Made by a program: the position numbers and the translations under genes. This document shows positions 7,217 through 16,534 of a stretch of 64,000 nucleotides of DNA, piece by piece (position 1 is the first letter of the stretch; every line of letters starts with the position of its first letter). The stretch spans positions 1-64,000 of the forward strand of contig JARWZU010000071.1 of assembly GCA_029866215.1 (NCBI GenBank). The letters are read 5' to 3'. The DNA comes from Akkermansiaceae bacterium. GTDB taxonomy: Bacteria > Verrucomicrobiota > Verrucomicrobiia > Verrucomicrobiales > Akkermansiaceae. The notes beneath the pieces are model-generated. The model was not told where the DNA came from, made no database searches, and saw only the letters and a list, made by a program, of their open reading frames with translations.

Positions 7217-7978
7217 ATGAATCTTGAAACCCAACTACAACCGCGGCATCGCCGGGCATTCACCTTGGTGGAAATGCTGGTCGTCATTGCCATCATGTCG
7301 GTCTTGATGACCGCAGGGGCCATCGGGCTTGGCAACTTGGGTGGCAAGGGCGTGACCAGCGGGGTGGCCACCGCAGAGGCATTGTTTGCCGAAGCTCGTG
7401 CCACGGCGGTCGGTCGGAGCCTGCGGAGCTGCGTTCTGGTCGCCAAGACCCTCAATAACGCTCCCGCCGATGACCTCCGCCGAATTCTTGTCGCCACTGA
7501 AGAAGTGGATGCAACCACCGGCCAGGCCAAGGATCCGACCGGTGTTAGCCCGAGTTGGGAACTTTCCTCTCGGGGTGCCCTGCTCCCCGATCAGACGTTT
7601 TTCAGTGCGAAATTGAGCAACAAAACAGGCAACGAGAAGGGCTCGTCAGTCTCCATCGACACGATCCAGTCCACCAAGATCAAGGGCGTGAAATCCTCTT
7701 ATGAGGGTGAATACTACATTTATGTGTTTAACTCTCAGGGGCTCGCCGCCGACCCGCTGGGCGCGAAGGGTTTCGGGGGCGGCTCCAGCTTCGTCATCGG
7801 CAGCGGTGCCCGCGCCGCCTCGAAGTCCTCCAAAGAAGCGCCACCCAAGGTCACCGCGTCCGGCAAGAAGGATTTTGGAGGCTTCCTCGTCTGGAAGAAC
7901 GGATTGACTTCGGTCTTCCGAAATCCGGACCAGACAGGAAGCGCCTTCAACTCCTTAAAAGTAGGATCGGAATTCTAA
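7217..7978 (+). CDS. prepilin-like protein, Verru_Chthon cassette (D-like)
   Basis: The 253-residue protein has a type IV prepilin-like N-terminus, RRAFTLVEMLVVIAIMSVL, with the methylation-site Phe and the Glu at +5. The remainder is a pseudopilin-like domain, AEALFAEARATAVGRSLRS followed by a Gly/Ser-rich end. The length and opening fit the small proteins of the Verru_Chthon cassette, whose function is unknown but resembles minor pseudopilins of type II secretion. I assign D-like tentatively. It is three bases ahead of the next prepilin-like gene, so they form one operon. The A protein of such a cassette is at 32.3 kb. Confidence 0.75.
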   Translation: MNLETQLQPRHRRAFTLVEMLVVIAIMSVLMTAGAIGLGNLGGKGVTSGVATAEALFAEARATAVGRSLRSCVLVAKTLNNAPADDLRRILVATEEVDATTGQAKDPTGVSPSWELSSRGALLPDQTFFSAKLSNKTGNEKGSSVSIDTIQSTKIKGVKSSYEGEYYIYVFNSQGLAADPLGAKGFGGGSSFVIGSGARAASKSSKEAPPKVTASGKKDFGGFLVWKNGLTSVFRNPDQTGSAFNSLKVGSEF

Positions 7979-7981
7979 TCC

Positions 7982-8947
7982 ATGAAAGCACCCCATCTCA
8001 CTCGTCGGCGCGGATTCACCCTCATGGAGTTGATGGTGGCCATGGCCATCACCAGCATCATCGTCACCGTGCTGGTGTCCATCACTTCCAGCGCCCTGGA
8101 CACTTGGAACCGCAGTCGTTCCGAGTTGCGCGCCTCCCGCATGGGCAAGATGATGATCGATTCCATGACCCGCGACCTCGAATCCTTGGTCACACGCCGC
8201 GGCAATTCCAATGAATGGCTCTCGGCGATTGTAGATCCTGAACTCAGTAAAATTGGTTCCTCCAGCTTAAAAAGCACCGGTGCTTCGAGACTTATTTTTT
8301 TCACTGCGCCAACCGACCGCTACGATGGAAATGCCGGAATCCCCAACTTGGATAACGGTGGCGATGTTTGCTGCGTTGCTTACACGCTCGACTGGAAGAG
8401 ACCGGTCCAAGTGGGCGCTTCCAAGTTCAAGACATTTATCCTCAACCGTAAGTTGGTAGACCCAGATTTAACCTTCTCCGGCAACGCAAAATTCAAACCA
8501 TTGCTCGGGGTAACGTCTTCCACCAACTCGCTGGACAAAGTTTTCACTGCGTCTGACAACTATGATTTGGGCACTATTTCGAACTCAGCGAACTACACCA
8601 GCGAGAACATCTACCAGTTTTCCATCACCTTTCAGGTGCAGGTGACGGATTCCTCAGGGACTGCCCCCATCGTGAGGACGGTGCCGGTGGCCATGGGTAG
8701 CAATGGAACCACAAGTTTCAGAGTCCTCGGTACGGGTATCTTGACGGACTACTCGGGTCCCTACAAAGACGAGGTGCTATCAGGTCGCGTCACGGCGGCG
8801 ATGATTTCCCTCACCGTCCTTTCGGACCTCGCCGTGGACCAAATCCAGGAAGGAAAGCGCACCTTCCCCAATGATAAAGCCAAAGCAGAATTCCTCGCCA
8901 AGAATTCCTACAATTTTTCCAATATGGTCCAACTTCCCGGCATGTAA
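7982..8947 (+). CDS. prepilin-like protein, Verru_Chthon cassette (C-like)
   Basis: The 321-residue protein begins with a cleavable prepilin leader and hydrophobic helix, RRRGFTLMELMVAMAITSII, including the Glu at +5. A long soluble domain follows, with SRMGKMMIDSMTRDLESL and later a strand-rich region typical of GspJ-like pseudopilins. The size suits Verru_Chthon protein C. It starts three bases after the preceding prepilin-like gene and probably shares its transcript. The family is expected in the cell envelope. Export partners and a prepilin peptidase are not in this window. Confidence 0.75.
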   Translation: MKAPHLTRRRGFTLMELMVAMAITSIIVTVLVSITSSALDTWNRSRSELRASRMGKMMIDSMTRDLESLVTRRGNSNEWLSAIVDPELSKIGSSSLKSTGASRLIFFTAPTDRYDGNAGIPNLDNGGDVCCVAYTLDWKRPVQVGASKFKTFILNRKLVDPDLTFSGNAKFKPLLGVTSSTNSLDKVFTASDNYDLGTISNSANYTSENIYQFSITFQVQVTDSSGTAPIVRTVPVAMGSNGTTSFRVLGTGILTDYSGPYKDEVLSGRVTAAMISLTVLSDLAVDQIQEGKRTFPNDKAKAEFLAKNSYNFSNMVQLPGM

Positions 8948-9140
8948 CGAGGAAAAGCCCGCTCTGCATCGACCGCAACCCCTCAGACTCGCTACCTACG
9001 ACTCCTAGAGACCGCTCATTTCAAAAAATTTGAATTCCTTGTCCTACCTCTTGATTTGCCACGGTGAATTTGTCTGGGAAGGATAGAAAATTGTCTTCTC
9101 TCATTCAATCACCGCAACACAAATCCCCATAAAATCCATT

Positions 9141-12100
9141 GTGAAAACTAACCTGAAAAACCGCCTTCTCAACCGCGTTTCCCTCCTCGGTAACACTCTC
9201 CAATACACCGCCGCAGCCTCCCTGATCGCCCTGTCCACCGCACACGCGGCCGTCATCGATTGGAAATCAAACGCTGGAAGCGTTACATGGGCCACGGGCA
9301 CCAACTGGGTCGGCGACGTCGCCCCGGTCAAAGACCTTACAACGGACATCGCGCGCTTCAACCAGACCTCATACGCTTTTCAGCCACAAGCTACAGTCGC
9401 GGCTGCTGCGATTCTCGGACCACCAGCAATTCCAGCAGTTACATCCGGAGAAATCAACGGTATCCAGATTGGTGATGGGACCACGGTTACCGCTGCTCTC
9501 ACCCTATCCACCGGCACGAGCAAGGGCCTCTTAAATCTTGGCAACAGCGGCGTCGTCATATCTGCCAATTCCGGCAACTTCACCCTCGGTAGCAGTGGGT
9601 CGCAGGGAGTGACGATCCTTGCCGACCAGGCCTGGGTAAACAACTCGGCCAGCCTCTTCACCGTGAATGCGCTTGCCGTCGATAATGATTCGTCGGCGAA
9701 CCCCGTGATCACCCTGTCCGGTTCGGGCGCTGGTGGTTATTCATTCGGCAAAATCGAAGCTTCAACCGTCACAGCCCCTCAAGTAGCAGGCGTTCTGTCA
9801 CTGCGCTTCAATAGGACCGGCTCTGGCCCGATCACCTTGACCAGCGCCAACACCTTGCTCAAGGGGGTCCAGATTGGCGATGGGAGCACTGCCACCGTTA
9901 CCACCACCTTAACCACCGGCACGGGTAACAGTCGCCCCGTGGTCGGCGGCGATGGCATCGTCATGAATGCGAATTCTGGCACCTTCAACTTCGGTGCCGC
10001 TGGGTCGCAGGGGGTGACGATCGTTGCCAACCAGACTTGGCAAAACAACTCCAGCAGCCTCCTCACCGTGGGTTCGCTTGCTGTCGATAATGCCTCGTCG
10101 GCGAACCCCGTGCTCACCCTGTCCGGTTCGGGCACTGGCGGTTATTCATTGGGCAAAATTGAAAATTCAAGCGGCGGCGCAGGTGTCCTGTCAATGATCG
10201 TCAACACGAACGGCGCTGGAACAGTCTTACTGACGGCGGCAAACACTTTCACAGGCGGCATGACCCTCAGCGCGGGCACTCTGACAGTTGACAATAACTC
10301 GGCGCTGGGCACAGGAACCTTCACCATCAATGGCGGAACAATCACCTCTGCCTCCAGCTCCCGCACCTCCGCCAATCCCCAAGTCTGGGGCGGTGACTGG
10401 ACCTTCGGCGGTGCGAACAACTGGACTGCCGGTGTCTCCACCGTCAACATGACCGGCAACAGAACGGTAACCGTCAGCGGTGCTGGCATCCCCAGCGTGA
10501 ACAGTGTGATCTCCGGCACCGGCGACCTCACCAAGGCCGGCAGCGGAACCCTTAGCCTCGGCAATTTCAACAGCTACGTGGGCAAGACCATCGTCCGTGA
10601 AGGCACTCTGCAGATCGATTTCGGAACTAACAGCATCGCCCAGTCTTCTGGGAGCCAGAACAACAAAGCACCCGCCTCTTCCCCGCTGGAAGTCGGCGGT
10701 GGAACGGTTTCGGTATCCAGTGGCAACAACCGCCCAGCGTGGGCTGTGGTTCCCAACACGGCATGGACCGCCGTTACGCCAAGCGCAACCGTAACCAATC
10801 GATACGACTTGACCTTTACAGCCCTCCCCGCAGTGGCCGTGGGCCAGCCCGTCACTGGCACCGGCATCACCGGCGGGATTGTGCAGGCAATCAGTACCAC
10901 CCTCAACACGGTGACGATTGATGTGACATCGGGCACTCCGGCAGCCACCGGCACGGATTTTGCTTCCTCCGTCATCACCTCGTCATGGTCGGCAGCGACC
11001 ACCACCGGCCTCCCTGCAGGACAGCATCAATTGACCTTCGCATCATCGATCGCCGTGACCCCGGGTCAGTCGGTCACCGCCACCGGCCTCACCGGTGCCT
11101 ACGTGGTTAGGATCGATGGAAAAACCATCATCGTCGCTTCCAGCACCGCGCCCGCCGCCACGGGCACGGACTTTGCACTGGTCACCTTCAATCCCTCCAG
11201 CGCACAGACTTTCGCCAGCACCGCTCTCACTAGCGGCGCTTCCACCATCACCGCCTCGCTGAACAGCGGCACTGGAGCCAAGGTTGACCTCGGGGCCATC
11301 ACCCGCGCCGTCGGATCCACAGTCCAGTTGAACTCCAGCGGCACGCTTTCCGCCACCAACGGGATCCTCACCAGCAACGGCAGCACTTCGACGACCCTGC
11401 TCGACAGCGGCGTGGCCTTCGCCACCGCCGGTGCTAACAACTGGGCAGCGAAGGATGCCACCAACACCTGGATCGAGAGTGCTTCCATCGACTTGAACGA
11501 CGCCACGATCCTCGGTGCTCCCAATAGCTCCGCAGCCACCCTGATTGACACAGTGCTCGCCGCCGATTCGTCCCCCGTCACCATGAAGAGCAACCTTGAC
11601 GAAGCCCGCACCATCACGGCCAGCGGCTTCACCATCACCACCGGTGGTGTTCTCGTTGGCTCAGCCGTCACCGCCGCCAATGGCCTCACCATCACCGGCG
11701 GCACGCTCAAGAGCGCCGCAATCGTCGCGAACAAGGACCTCGTCGTGATCAACAATGGAGCCGGCTCCCTGACGATCAATTCCACCATCGCCAACTCCAC
11801 CGCTGGCAGCACCGGTCTAAGCAAGTCCGGCACCGGCATCGTCAAGCTCGGCGGCACCAACAGGTACACCGGCAACACGATCATCAACAAGGGCACTCTC
11901 AGCCTTACCACCAATACCTCGCTGGCAAATTCCTCCGGCGTCGTCATCGGCAGTGACGCGACGGCCATCCTGAACCTCAACTTCGTTGGCACGGAATACG
12001 TGGCGTCCCTCACCATCAATGGCGTGGCACAGCCCGACGGAGTTTACAGTTCCTCGAATCCATCCGGACGCATCACCGGCGGCGGCACCCTCACTGTCGG

Positions 12101-12494
12101 TGGCACACCACCAGCGAGTCCCTACGACACCTGGGCGGCCACCTTCGCGCCTGCGGATGTCTCCAACCCCGCTGGCGACAACGATGGCGACGGCCTCGTC
12201 AACCAGCAGGAATTCGCCTACGGACTCAACCCGCTCAGCGGCTCTTCGGTCAATCCGATCCTCGTGCAGTTGGACAAAACCACCGGCCAGTTCAGCTATC
12301 AACGCCGCTCGGGCACTGGACTCACCTACACCATCCTCAAGTCCACCACTCTGGCCGCTGGCAGTTGGTCAGCGGCAAGTGCAAGCCAAGCCGCAGGAGC
12401 TGTTGATGGAAATGGCAATCAAACCGTGGTCGTTACCCTGCCGGGAGCACCACTCACGGATGCCAAACTCTTCCTACGCGTCTCAGCGGAGTAA
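9141..12494 (+). CDS. secreted autotransporter-associated beta-strand-repeat protein
   Basis: The 1117-residue protein starts at a GTG. A signal peptide (cleavage near STAHAAVIDW, about residue 37) is followed by TWATGTNWVGDVAP and then many Gly/Thr/Ser-rich beta-strand repeats of the PATR type, such as SGTGDLTKAGSGTLSLGN and KSGTGIVKLGGTNRYTGN. These build a beta-helix stalk. The last 130 residues are a different domain starting YDTWAATFAPADV with an EF-hand-like loop, DNDGDGLVNQQEF, a common C-terminus in Verrucomicrobia. There is no outer-membrane beta-barrel, so it is not a full autotransporter. An internal duplication is visible: SGSGAGGYSFGKIE is repeated later as SGSGTGGYSLGKIE. It is probably a cell-surface structural or adhesive protein. 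Confidence 0.85.
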   Translation: MKTNLKNRLLNRVSLLGNTLQYTAAASLIALSTAHAAVIDWKSNAGSVTWATGTNWVGDVAPVKDLTTDIARFNQTSYAFQPQATVAAAAILGPPAIPAVTSGEINGIQIGDGTTVTAALTLSTGTSKGLLNLGNSGVVISANSGNFTLGSSGSQGVTILADQAWVNNSASLFTVNALAVDNDSSANPVITLSGSGAGGYSFGKIEASTVTAPQVAGVLSLRFNRTGSGPITLTSANTLLKGVQIGDGSTATVTTTLTTGTGNSRPVVGGDGIVMNANSGTFNFGAAGSQGVTIVANQTWQNNSSSLLTVGSLAVDNASSANPVLTLSGSGTGGYSLGKIENSSGGAGVLSMIVNTNGAGTVLLTAANTFTGGMTLSAGTLTVDNNSALGTGTFTINGGTITSASSSRTSANPQVWGGDWTFGGANNWTAGVSTVNMTGNRTVTVSGAGIPSVNSVISGTGDLTKAGSGTLSLGNFNSYVGKTIVREGTLQIDFGTNSIAQSSGSQNNKAPASSPLEVGGGTVSVSSGNNRPAWAVVPNTAWTAVTPSATVTNRYDLTFTALPAVAVGQPVTGTGITGGIVQAISTTLNTVTIDVTSGTPAATGTDFASSVITSSWSAATTTGLPAGQHQLTFASSIAVTPGQSVTATGLTGAYVVRIDGKTIIVASSTAPAATGTDFALVTFNPSSAQTFASTALTSGASTITASLNSGTGAKVDLGAITRAVGSTVQLNSSGTLSATNGILTSNGSTSTTLLDSGVAFATAGANNWAAKDATNTWIESASIDLNDATILGAPNSSAATLIDTVLAADSSPVTMKSNLDEARTITASGFTITTGGVLVGSAVTAANGLTITGGTLKSAAIVANKDLVVINNGAGSLTINSTIANSTAGSTGLSKSGTGIVKLGGTNRYTGNTIINKGTLSLTTNTSLANSSGVVIGSDATAILNLNFVGTEYVASLTINGVAQPDGVYSSSNPSGRITGGGTLTVGGTPPASPYDTWAATFAPADVSNPAGDNDGDGLVNQQEFAYGLNPLSGSSVNPILVQLDKTTGQFSYQRRSGTGLTYTILKSTTLAAGSWSAASASQAAGAVDGNGNQTVVVTLPGAPLTDAKLFLRVSAE

Positions 12495-12540
12495 CGACTC
12501 CAGGGCATTCAGAACCGGGCCCAAGTCGTGAAGTTCTGTC

Positions 12541-12580
12541 AAAGCCCGCTGGACCCCCGACAGGTCCAGCGGGCTTTTTC
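12541..12580 (+). terminator. strong rho-independent terminator
   Basis: AAAGCCCGCTGGAC (12541-12554) pairs perfectly over 14 bases with GTCCAGCGGGCTTT (12564-12577), leaving a nine-base loop, and is followed by a run of T. It lies 46 bases after the beta-strand-repeat gene and separates it from the mutarotase. Confidence 0.9.
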
Positions 12581-12639
12581 CCAGCGTCGTGGATCTCCTT
12601 TCCGGATCTGCTGTTATCACTCAATCATTTGTAAATTTC

Positions 12640-13788
12640 ATGAAACTTCTTCCGCACGCCGATGACACACGCCAGCAGCTGGGTGGCTGTAAGCCAGCCC
12701 GGATCGGATGGGGGGGGATCGCCATCACCCTTGCGCTCGGAGCATTCATTTTCCCTGCAAATGCCGAACCCGATCCGAACGCGCAATTCACTCTGAAGAA
12801 TGCCAACGGCATGGAAGTCCGCCTCGCCGCCTACGGCGCACGGATCACCGCCCTCAAGGTGCCGGATCGCGCCGGAACCTTGGCGGATGTCGTGCTCGGC
12901 TATGACTCCGTGGATTCTTACCGCACGGCGGAGAAAAAGCCCTACCTCGGCGTCACCCTCGGACGCTATGCCGGCCGCATCGCCAGCGGAAAATTCACCC
13001 TCGATGGCGTCACCCACCAACTCGCAAAAAACAATGGCCCGAACCACAACCATGGCGGCACCACCGGCTTAGACAAGGTCCTCTGGGATGCGACGCAAAC
13101 CGCAAAAAGCGTGCGATTTCACCACCTTTCCCCCGACGGCGAGGAAGGCTACCCCGGAAACCTCGACGCCAGCGTGACCTACACGCTCACCGAGCAAAAC
13201 GAACTCATCATCGACTACCAGGCCACCACCGACCGAGCGACTCCCGTCAACCTCTCCAACCACAGCTATTTCAATCTGGCCGGCGAGGGCTCCGAATCAG
13301 TGCTCGACCACGAGCTCGTCATCCATGCCGACCGCATGCTGTTGATCGACGAAACCTCGATCCCCACCGGCGACATCGCGCCCGTCGCCGACACCCCGTT
13401 CGACTTTTCCAAGTCCAAGACCGTCGGGCAGGACATCGACCAGAAAAACGAGCAACTCACCCGTGGTAGCGGCTACGATCACACCTATGTCCTCAACAAA
13501 AAGCCCGGTCCTCCGCTCCAGCTCGCCGCCACCCTTTCGGAGAAAACCAGCGGCCGCATCATGAAGGTCTTCACTGAAGAACCCGGAATCCAGCTCTACA
13601 CCGCGAACTTCCTCAACGGCTCTCTAACCGGAAAATCCGGCCGCCCCTACGCCAAGCGATGCGCCCTCTGCCTGGAAACCCAGCATTTCCCGGACAGCCC
13701 AAACCGCCCGGACTTCCCCAGCACCATTCTCAAACCCGGCCAAACCTACCAAACCCGGACCATCTATCAGTTCTCCGTCAGCGACTGA
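12640..13788 (+). CDS. galM: secreted galactose mutarotase (aldose 1-epimerase)
   Basis: From the ATG at 12640 the product is 382 residues; an upstream ATG at 12589 adds 17 residues before the likely signal segment and is less likely. A hydrophobic segment ending near FPANAEPDP suggests export. GalM motifs are clear: GRYAGRIASGKF, NHGGTTGLDKVLW, SNHSYFNLAG (catalytic His) and LETQHFPDSPN (catalytic Glu). The enzyme interconverts the alpha and beta anomers of galactose or glucose. An exported form would act on sugars freed outside the cytoplasm, which suits the nearby GH36-like gene and the polysaccharide locus. The gene stands alone behind a terminator. Confidence 0.9.
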   Translation: MKLLPHADDTRQQLGGCKPARIGWGGIAITLALGAFIFPANAEPDPNAQFTLKNANGMEVRLAAYGARITALKVPDRAGTLADVVLGYDSVDSYRTAEKKPYLGVTLGRYAGRIASGKFTLDGVTHQLAKNNGPNHNHGGTTGLDKVLWDATQTAKSVRFHHLSPDGEEGYPGNLDASVTYTLTEQNELIIDYQATTDRATPVNLSNHSYFNLAGEGSESVLDHELVIHADRMLLIDETSIPTGDIAPVADTPFDFSKSKTVGQDIDQKNEQLTRGSGYDHTYVLNKKPGPPLQLAATLSEKTSGRIMKVFTEEPGIQLYTANFLNGSLTGKSGRPYAKRCALCLETQHFPDSPNRPDFPSTILKPGQTYQTRTIYQFSVSD

Positions 13789-13964
13789 TCCAAGCTCCTC
13801 AGGCAGGGTGCGGAATTCATTCTGCCTTTGAGGAAGGGAGCCGTGCATGATCCTGAATGTCGAAGGTGGATGGGGACGATGCCGCCCGTTGGGTGTGAAA
13901 GCTGCGGATCTGGTCTTTGGCGAGCTCACCTCCTGTTGGATTGGAGCAAGAATTCCATCGATTT

Positions 13965-16256
13965 TCAATGCGGTTGAGCTTCGATCACATCGAGATCGGG
14001 CTTGGTGTTCCAGCGTGGTTTCCAGCCGGGCTTATCGATCTTCGCGCGGAAGAGGATCGTGTTGTCGAGGTCCAGGTCTTCGGTCCAAATGAACTTGGCT
14101 CCTGCGAAATCCGCTTTGTAGAACGGTTCCTTCGGGTTCACGCGTTGTTCAGTGTATTCAGTCGCGTTCGGCCATTTACTGTCGTCGAAATTCACGGCAA
14201 ACCAGTTTGCGGGAATCGGCGTATGTTCGACCTTCGGGTTGGAGGTCTCATGGTTCAGCGGACCTTTGAAAAAACTCTTCGCCTTCCACTTGGCGTTGGA
14301 AATCGTGCCGTCGGAGAACTTGATGATGAAGCCACCGTCGCCGATGTGATTTCCGTATTCCATGCCGGTCTTCGGATTGGCGTTGTCCATGGCCATCACG
14401 GCGATGGTCATGGGATACTCTGGCAGAATTTCCAAGTTCACCACGTTGTGCGGCAGGAAATCGATCGGATCCACCGCGACGAGCTTGCCATTGATGTAGA
14501 GCTTGAACCAGTTGTCGGCATAGATGCTGGCTTGGATTGTGTCGGTGATGGCGGGCTTGACGAGGCCTTGGTTGTCAGCGCCGCCTTTGCCGCCGTTTGG
14601 TGGCGGGGGTGAACTGGGTGCCGTGCGTGGTGGAGTTTGACCCGGGCCGCCCTCCTGACGGGGAGGGCGCGGACGATTTTCCGGTGGTGAATCACCATCC
14701 GTCCCGTTCCGGGTATAGACGACATTCAAATCGGAACTCGCAAGGATGCTGCGCTGGATGGCGGCGAGCAGGACCTCGTGATTGACCTGGGAAGGCGGCA
14801 CCGTGATTTTCGCCGGAGCTGATAGAGCGTAAAGAGTGAGCGTGTAGGTCTTGGCGCCCGGACCCTTCGAGTGGGGCGGCTCATAGCCGACCTGCCCCTT
14901 GAAACCGATGCCAATCTTGCCGATGCCTTTCACATTCTTCGGAAGGCCCGTGATGTTTGCGGGGATATCATAGAGCGTCCAATACCCCTTCGTGGCGCCT
15001 TCCGGATCGAGGTGATGCATGATGAGTGCGTAGTTTTTCGTGCCGGCAGGAGCGCCACTCCATTCAAGCGGCAGAGTCGCACCGCTGCCGTCGCCGGTGT
15101 AATCGATGGGCAGCGCGCCGCCGTTTTCGACATCAGGGCTGCGCAAGGTGAACGAGCTGCTGGCACTTGCTGTTCTAACCGCCGCTTGCGGACGTTTTCC
15201 TTCATCGGCTGGCGGCGGATTCTCACCCGGTCGCCGGTCTTTGCCGGGTCCGCCTTTGTCCCTCTGGCCGCCACCGGCACGTTGGGAGTGAACTTCGTTC
15301 ATCGTACCATCGCTGCCGTTGTCGAATACGAACGGATAGGTTCCATCCGGATTGCTGCTGTAGGAAATGGAGCGCTTGTCGCCATTCACCGTGTAGTCGA
15401 GTTTGTAGCTGTTCGCCCCGGTGCTGGCGAACGCGGTGATTTCCGCTCCGCGCAACGGTGGCTTTGCCTCCCGCACGCCCTGTGCCCGTGGTTGGGGATC
15501 GACCTGACCCTCGCGCTCCACGACCTCGCCATGAAAGGCGCTTTGCAAATACGGCCGCCGTGTCGCGGCATGGTAGTGATAGCCGAGCGCCGGAGTTTCG
15601 TGGCCATGGCATTTGTCTAAAGTGCCAACAGGTGATCCATCCGGCTCGGTTAGGCCGTAAACCGGATAGCCATCAAGCGCCCAGGCGATCGGTTTGCTTT
15701 TGCCGAGTACGCGCTGCAAGTGAAGCGGTGCGATGTGATAGTGATAATCGTCCGCGCGGCCGCAGTGGCCGCCCCACTGGTCAAGCTCGCCGATTTCCGC
15801 GGACACCTCACCGCGATTGTTCTGCGGATTAAAAATCGGAATTCCGTTGGCCGCGAGAGCGATGGCACCGCGCAGGAAATGCCCTTCAATCACCTGGGGT
15901 TCCTTGGCTGGCACCGGGTGCAGCGGGATGCGCCACGCGTTGTCACCGGAATAGGCCTGCGGCAGTGGCACCTGCTGTTGCCAAGTGGTGATGCCGACCA
16001 TCATGTTGTGCGACGGCAGTCCGTTGCTTTCGACGTAAAGGAATTTCTCATCCCACCGCGTGTTCACGGCCGGTGCGAACATCGCGAAAGCCGCGGCCTG
16101 CGGCGGTGCGGATTTCGGCGCTGGTGCACCAACCTGAGTTGGCTGCGGCGACTTGTCGTGGGCATGCGGCCGCTGGCCGTCCGGATCTGACAGGTCGTGA
16201 GCGTGGAGCTGAAAACAGCCGAGCAGCGTGATGGTGATGGGAAGGATGATTTTCAT
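13965..16256 (-). CDS. secreted YHYH-domain protein fused to a PEBP-like domain
   Basis: The 763-residue protein has a signal peptide (MKIILPITITLLGCFQLHAH). A YHYH domain (about residues 60-300) carries the signature CGRADDYHYHIAP and a second ALGYHYHAA. A Pro/Gly-rich linker follows, then a PEBP (YbhB/YbcL-like) domain starting FTLRSPDVENGG, with APAGTKNYALIMHHLDPEG and YEPPHSKGPGAKTYTLTLYA. The last 180 residues (ASIYADNWFKLYINGKL on) look like a carbohydrate-binding beta-sandwich. The function of YHYH domains is unknown; the His-rich motifs suggest metal binding. It is the third gene of a minus-strand operon, overlapping the sulfatase remnant by ATGA. A larger YHYH protein lies at 47.2-50.7 kb. 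Confidence 0.85.
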   Translation of the reverse strand: MKIILPITITLLGCFQLHAHDLSDPDGQRPHAHDKSPQPTQVGAPAPKSAPPQAAAFAMFAPAVNTRWDEKFLYVESNGLPSHNMMVGITTWQQQVPLPQAYSGDNAWRIPLHPVPAKEPQVIEGHFLRGAIALAANGIPIFNPQNNRGEVSAEIGELDQWGGHCGRADDYHYHIAPLHLQRVLGKSKPIAWALDGYPVYGLTEPDGSPVGTLDKCHGHETPALGYHYHAATRRPYLQSAFHGEVVEREGQVDPQPRAQGVREAKPPLRGAEITAFASTGANSYKLDYTVNGDKRSISYSSNPDGTYPFVFDNGSDGTMNEVHSQRAGGGQRDKGGPGKDRRPGENPPPADEGKRPQAAVRTASASSSFTLRSPDVENGGALPIDYTGDGSGATLPLEWSGAPAGTKNYALIMHHLDPEGATKGYWTLYDIPANITGLPKNVKGIGKIGIGFKGQVGYEPPHSKGPGAKTYTLTLYALSAPAKITVPPSQVNHEVLLAAIQRSILASSDLNVVYTRNGTDGDSPPENRPRPPRQEGGPGQTPPRTAPSSPPPPNGGKGGADNQGLVKPAITDTIQASIYADNWFKLYINGKLVAVDPIDFLPHNVVNLEILPEYPMTIAVMAMDNANPKTGMEYGNHIGDGGFIIKFSDGTISNAKWKAKSFFKGPLNHETSNPKVEHTPIPANWFAVNFDDSKWPNATEYTEQRVNPKEPFYKADFAGAKFIWTEDLDLDNTILFRAKIDKPGWKPRWNTKPDLDVIEAQPH

Positions 16257-16534
16257 GAGCTGGATTTTGTTGAGGATTTGCCACGCTCGTCGCGACCGCG
16301 TTTCGGGGCGGCGGATGGATCGTAGGCGGGGTTCGGTTGAAGCGGGCGGGGTGCTTGGGTCGCGGTCTGCCAGGTGTGCAGTTTCGCCAGCAACTCGGCG
16401 GCGCGTTGCGGCTCGTTCGCCGATAGGTCCTTAGTTTCACCGGGATCAGCGGTGAGGATGAGGATGAAGTTGGGTTTCGTTGCCGCCGTGGCTTGGGAAA
16501 GGGTGGTGGCCAGGCAAAAAATCAGTGCTTTCAT
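16253..16534 (-). pseudogene. sulfatase with the central region deleted
   Basis: This 93-codon frame starts like a secreted sulfatase (signal peptide, then ATKPNFILILTAD) and jumps directly to the C-terminal end of one (PGETKDLSANEPQRAAELL, then LHTWQTATQAP). Everything between is missing, including the CxPxR modification site and most metal ligands. The frame is kept across the joint. It overlaps both neighbours by four bases (ATGA), so translation can still pass through it. It is a deletion derivative of a second sulfatase gene. It may persist because it couples translation of the YHYH gene, or it may simply be recent. Confidence 0.8.

Noticed and set aside
11099-12019. 306-codon minus-strand frame inside the beta-strand-repeat gene
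   Set aside because: Low-complexity Val/Pro/Ala-rich product caused by repetitive Thr/Gly codons on the other strand.
9141-12494. Full type V autotransporter
   Set aside because: Only the beta-strand passenger repeats are present; there is no C-terminal outer-membrane barrel.
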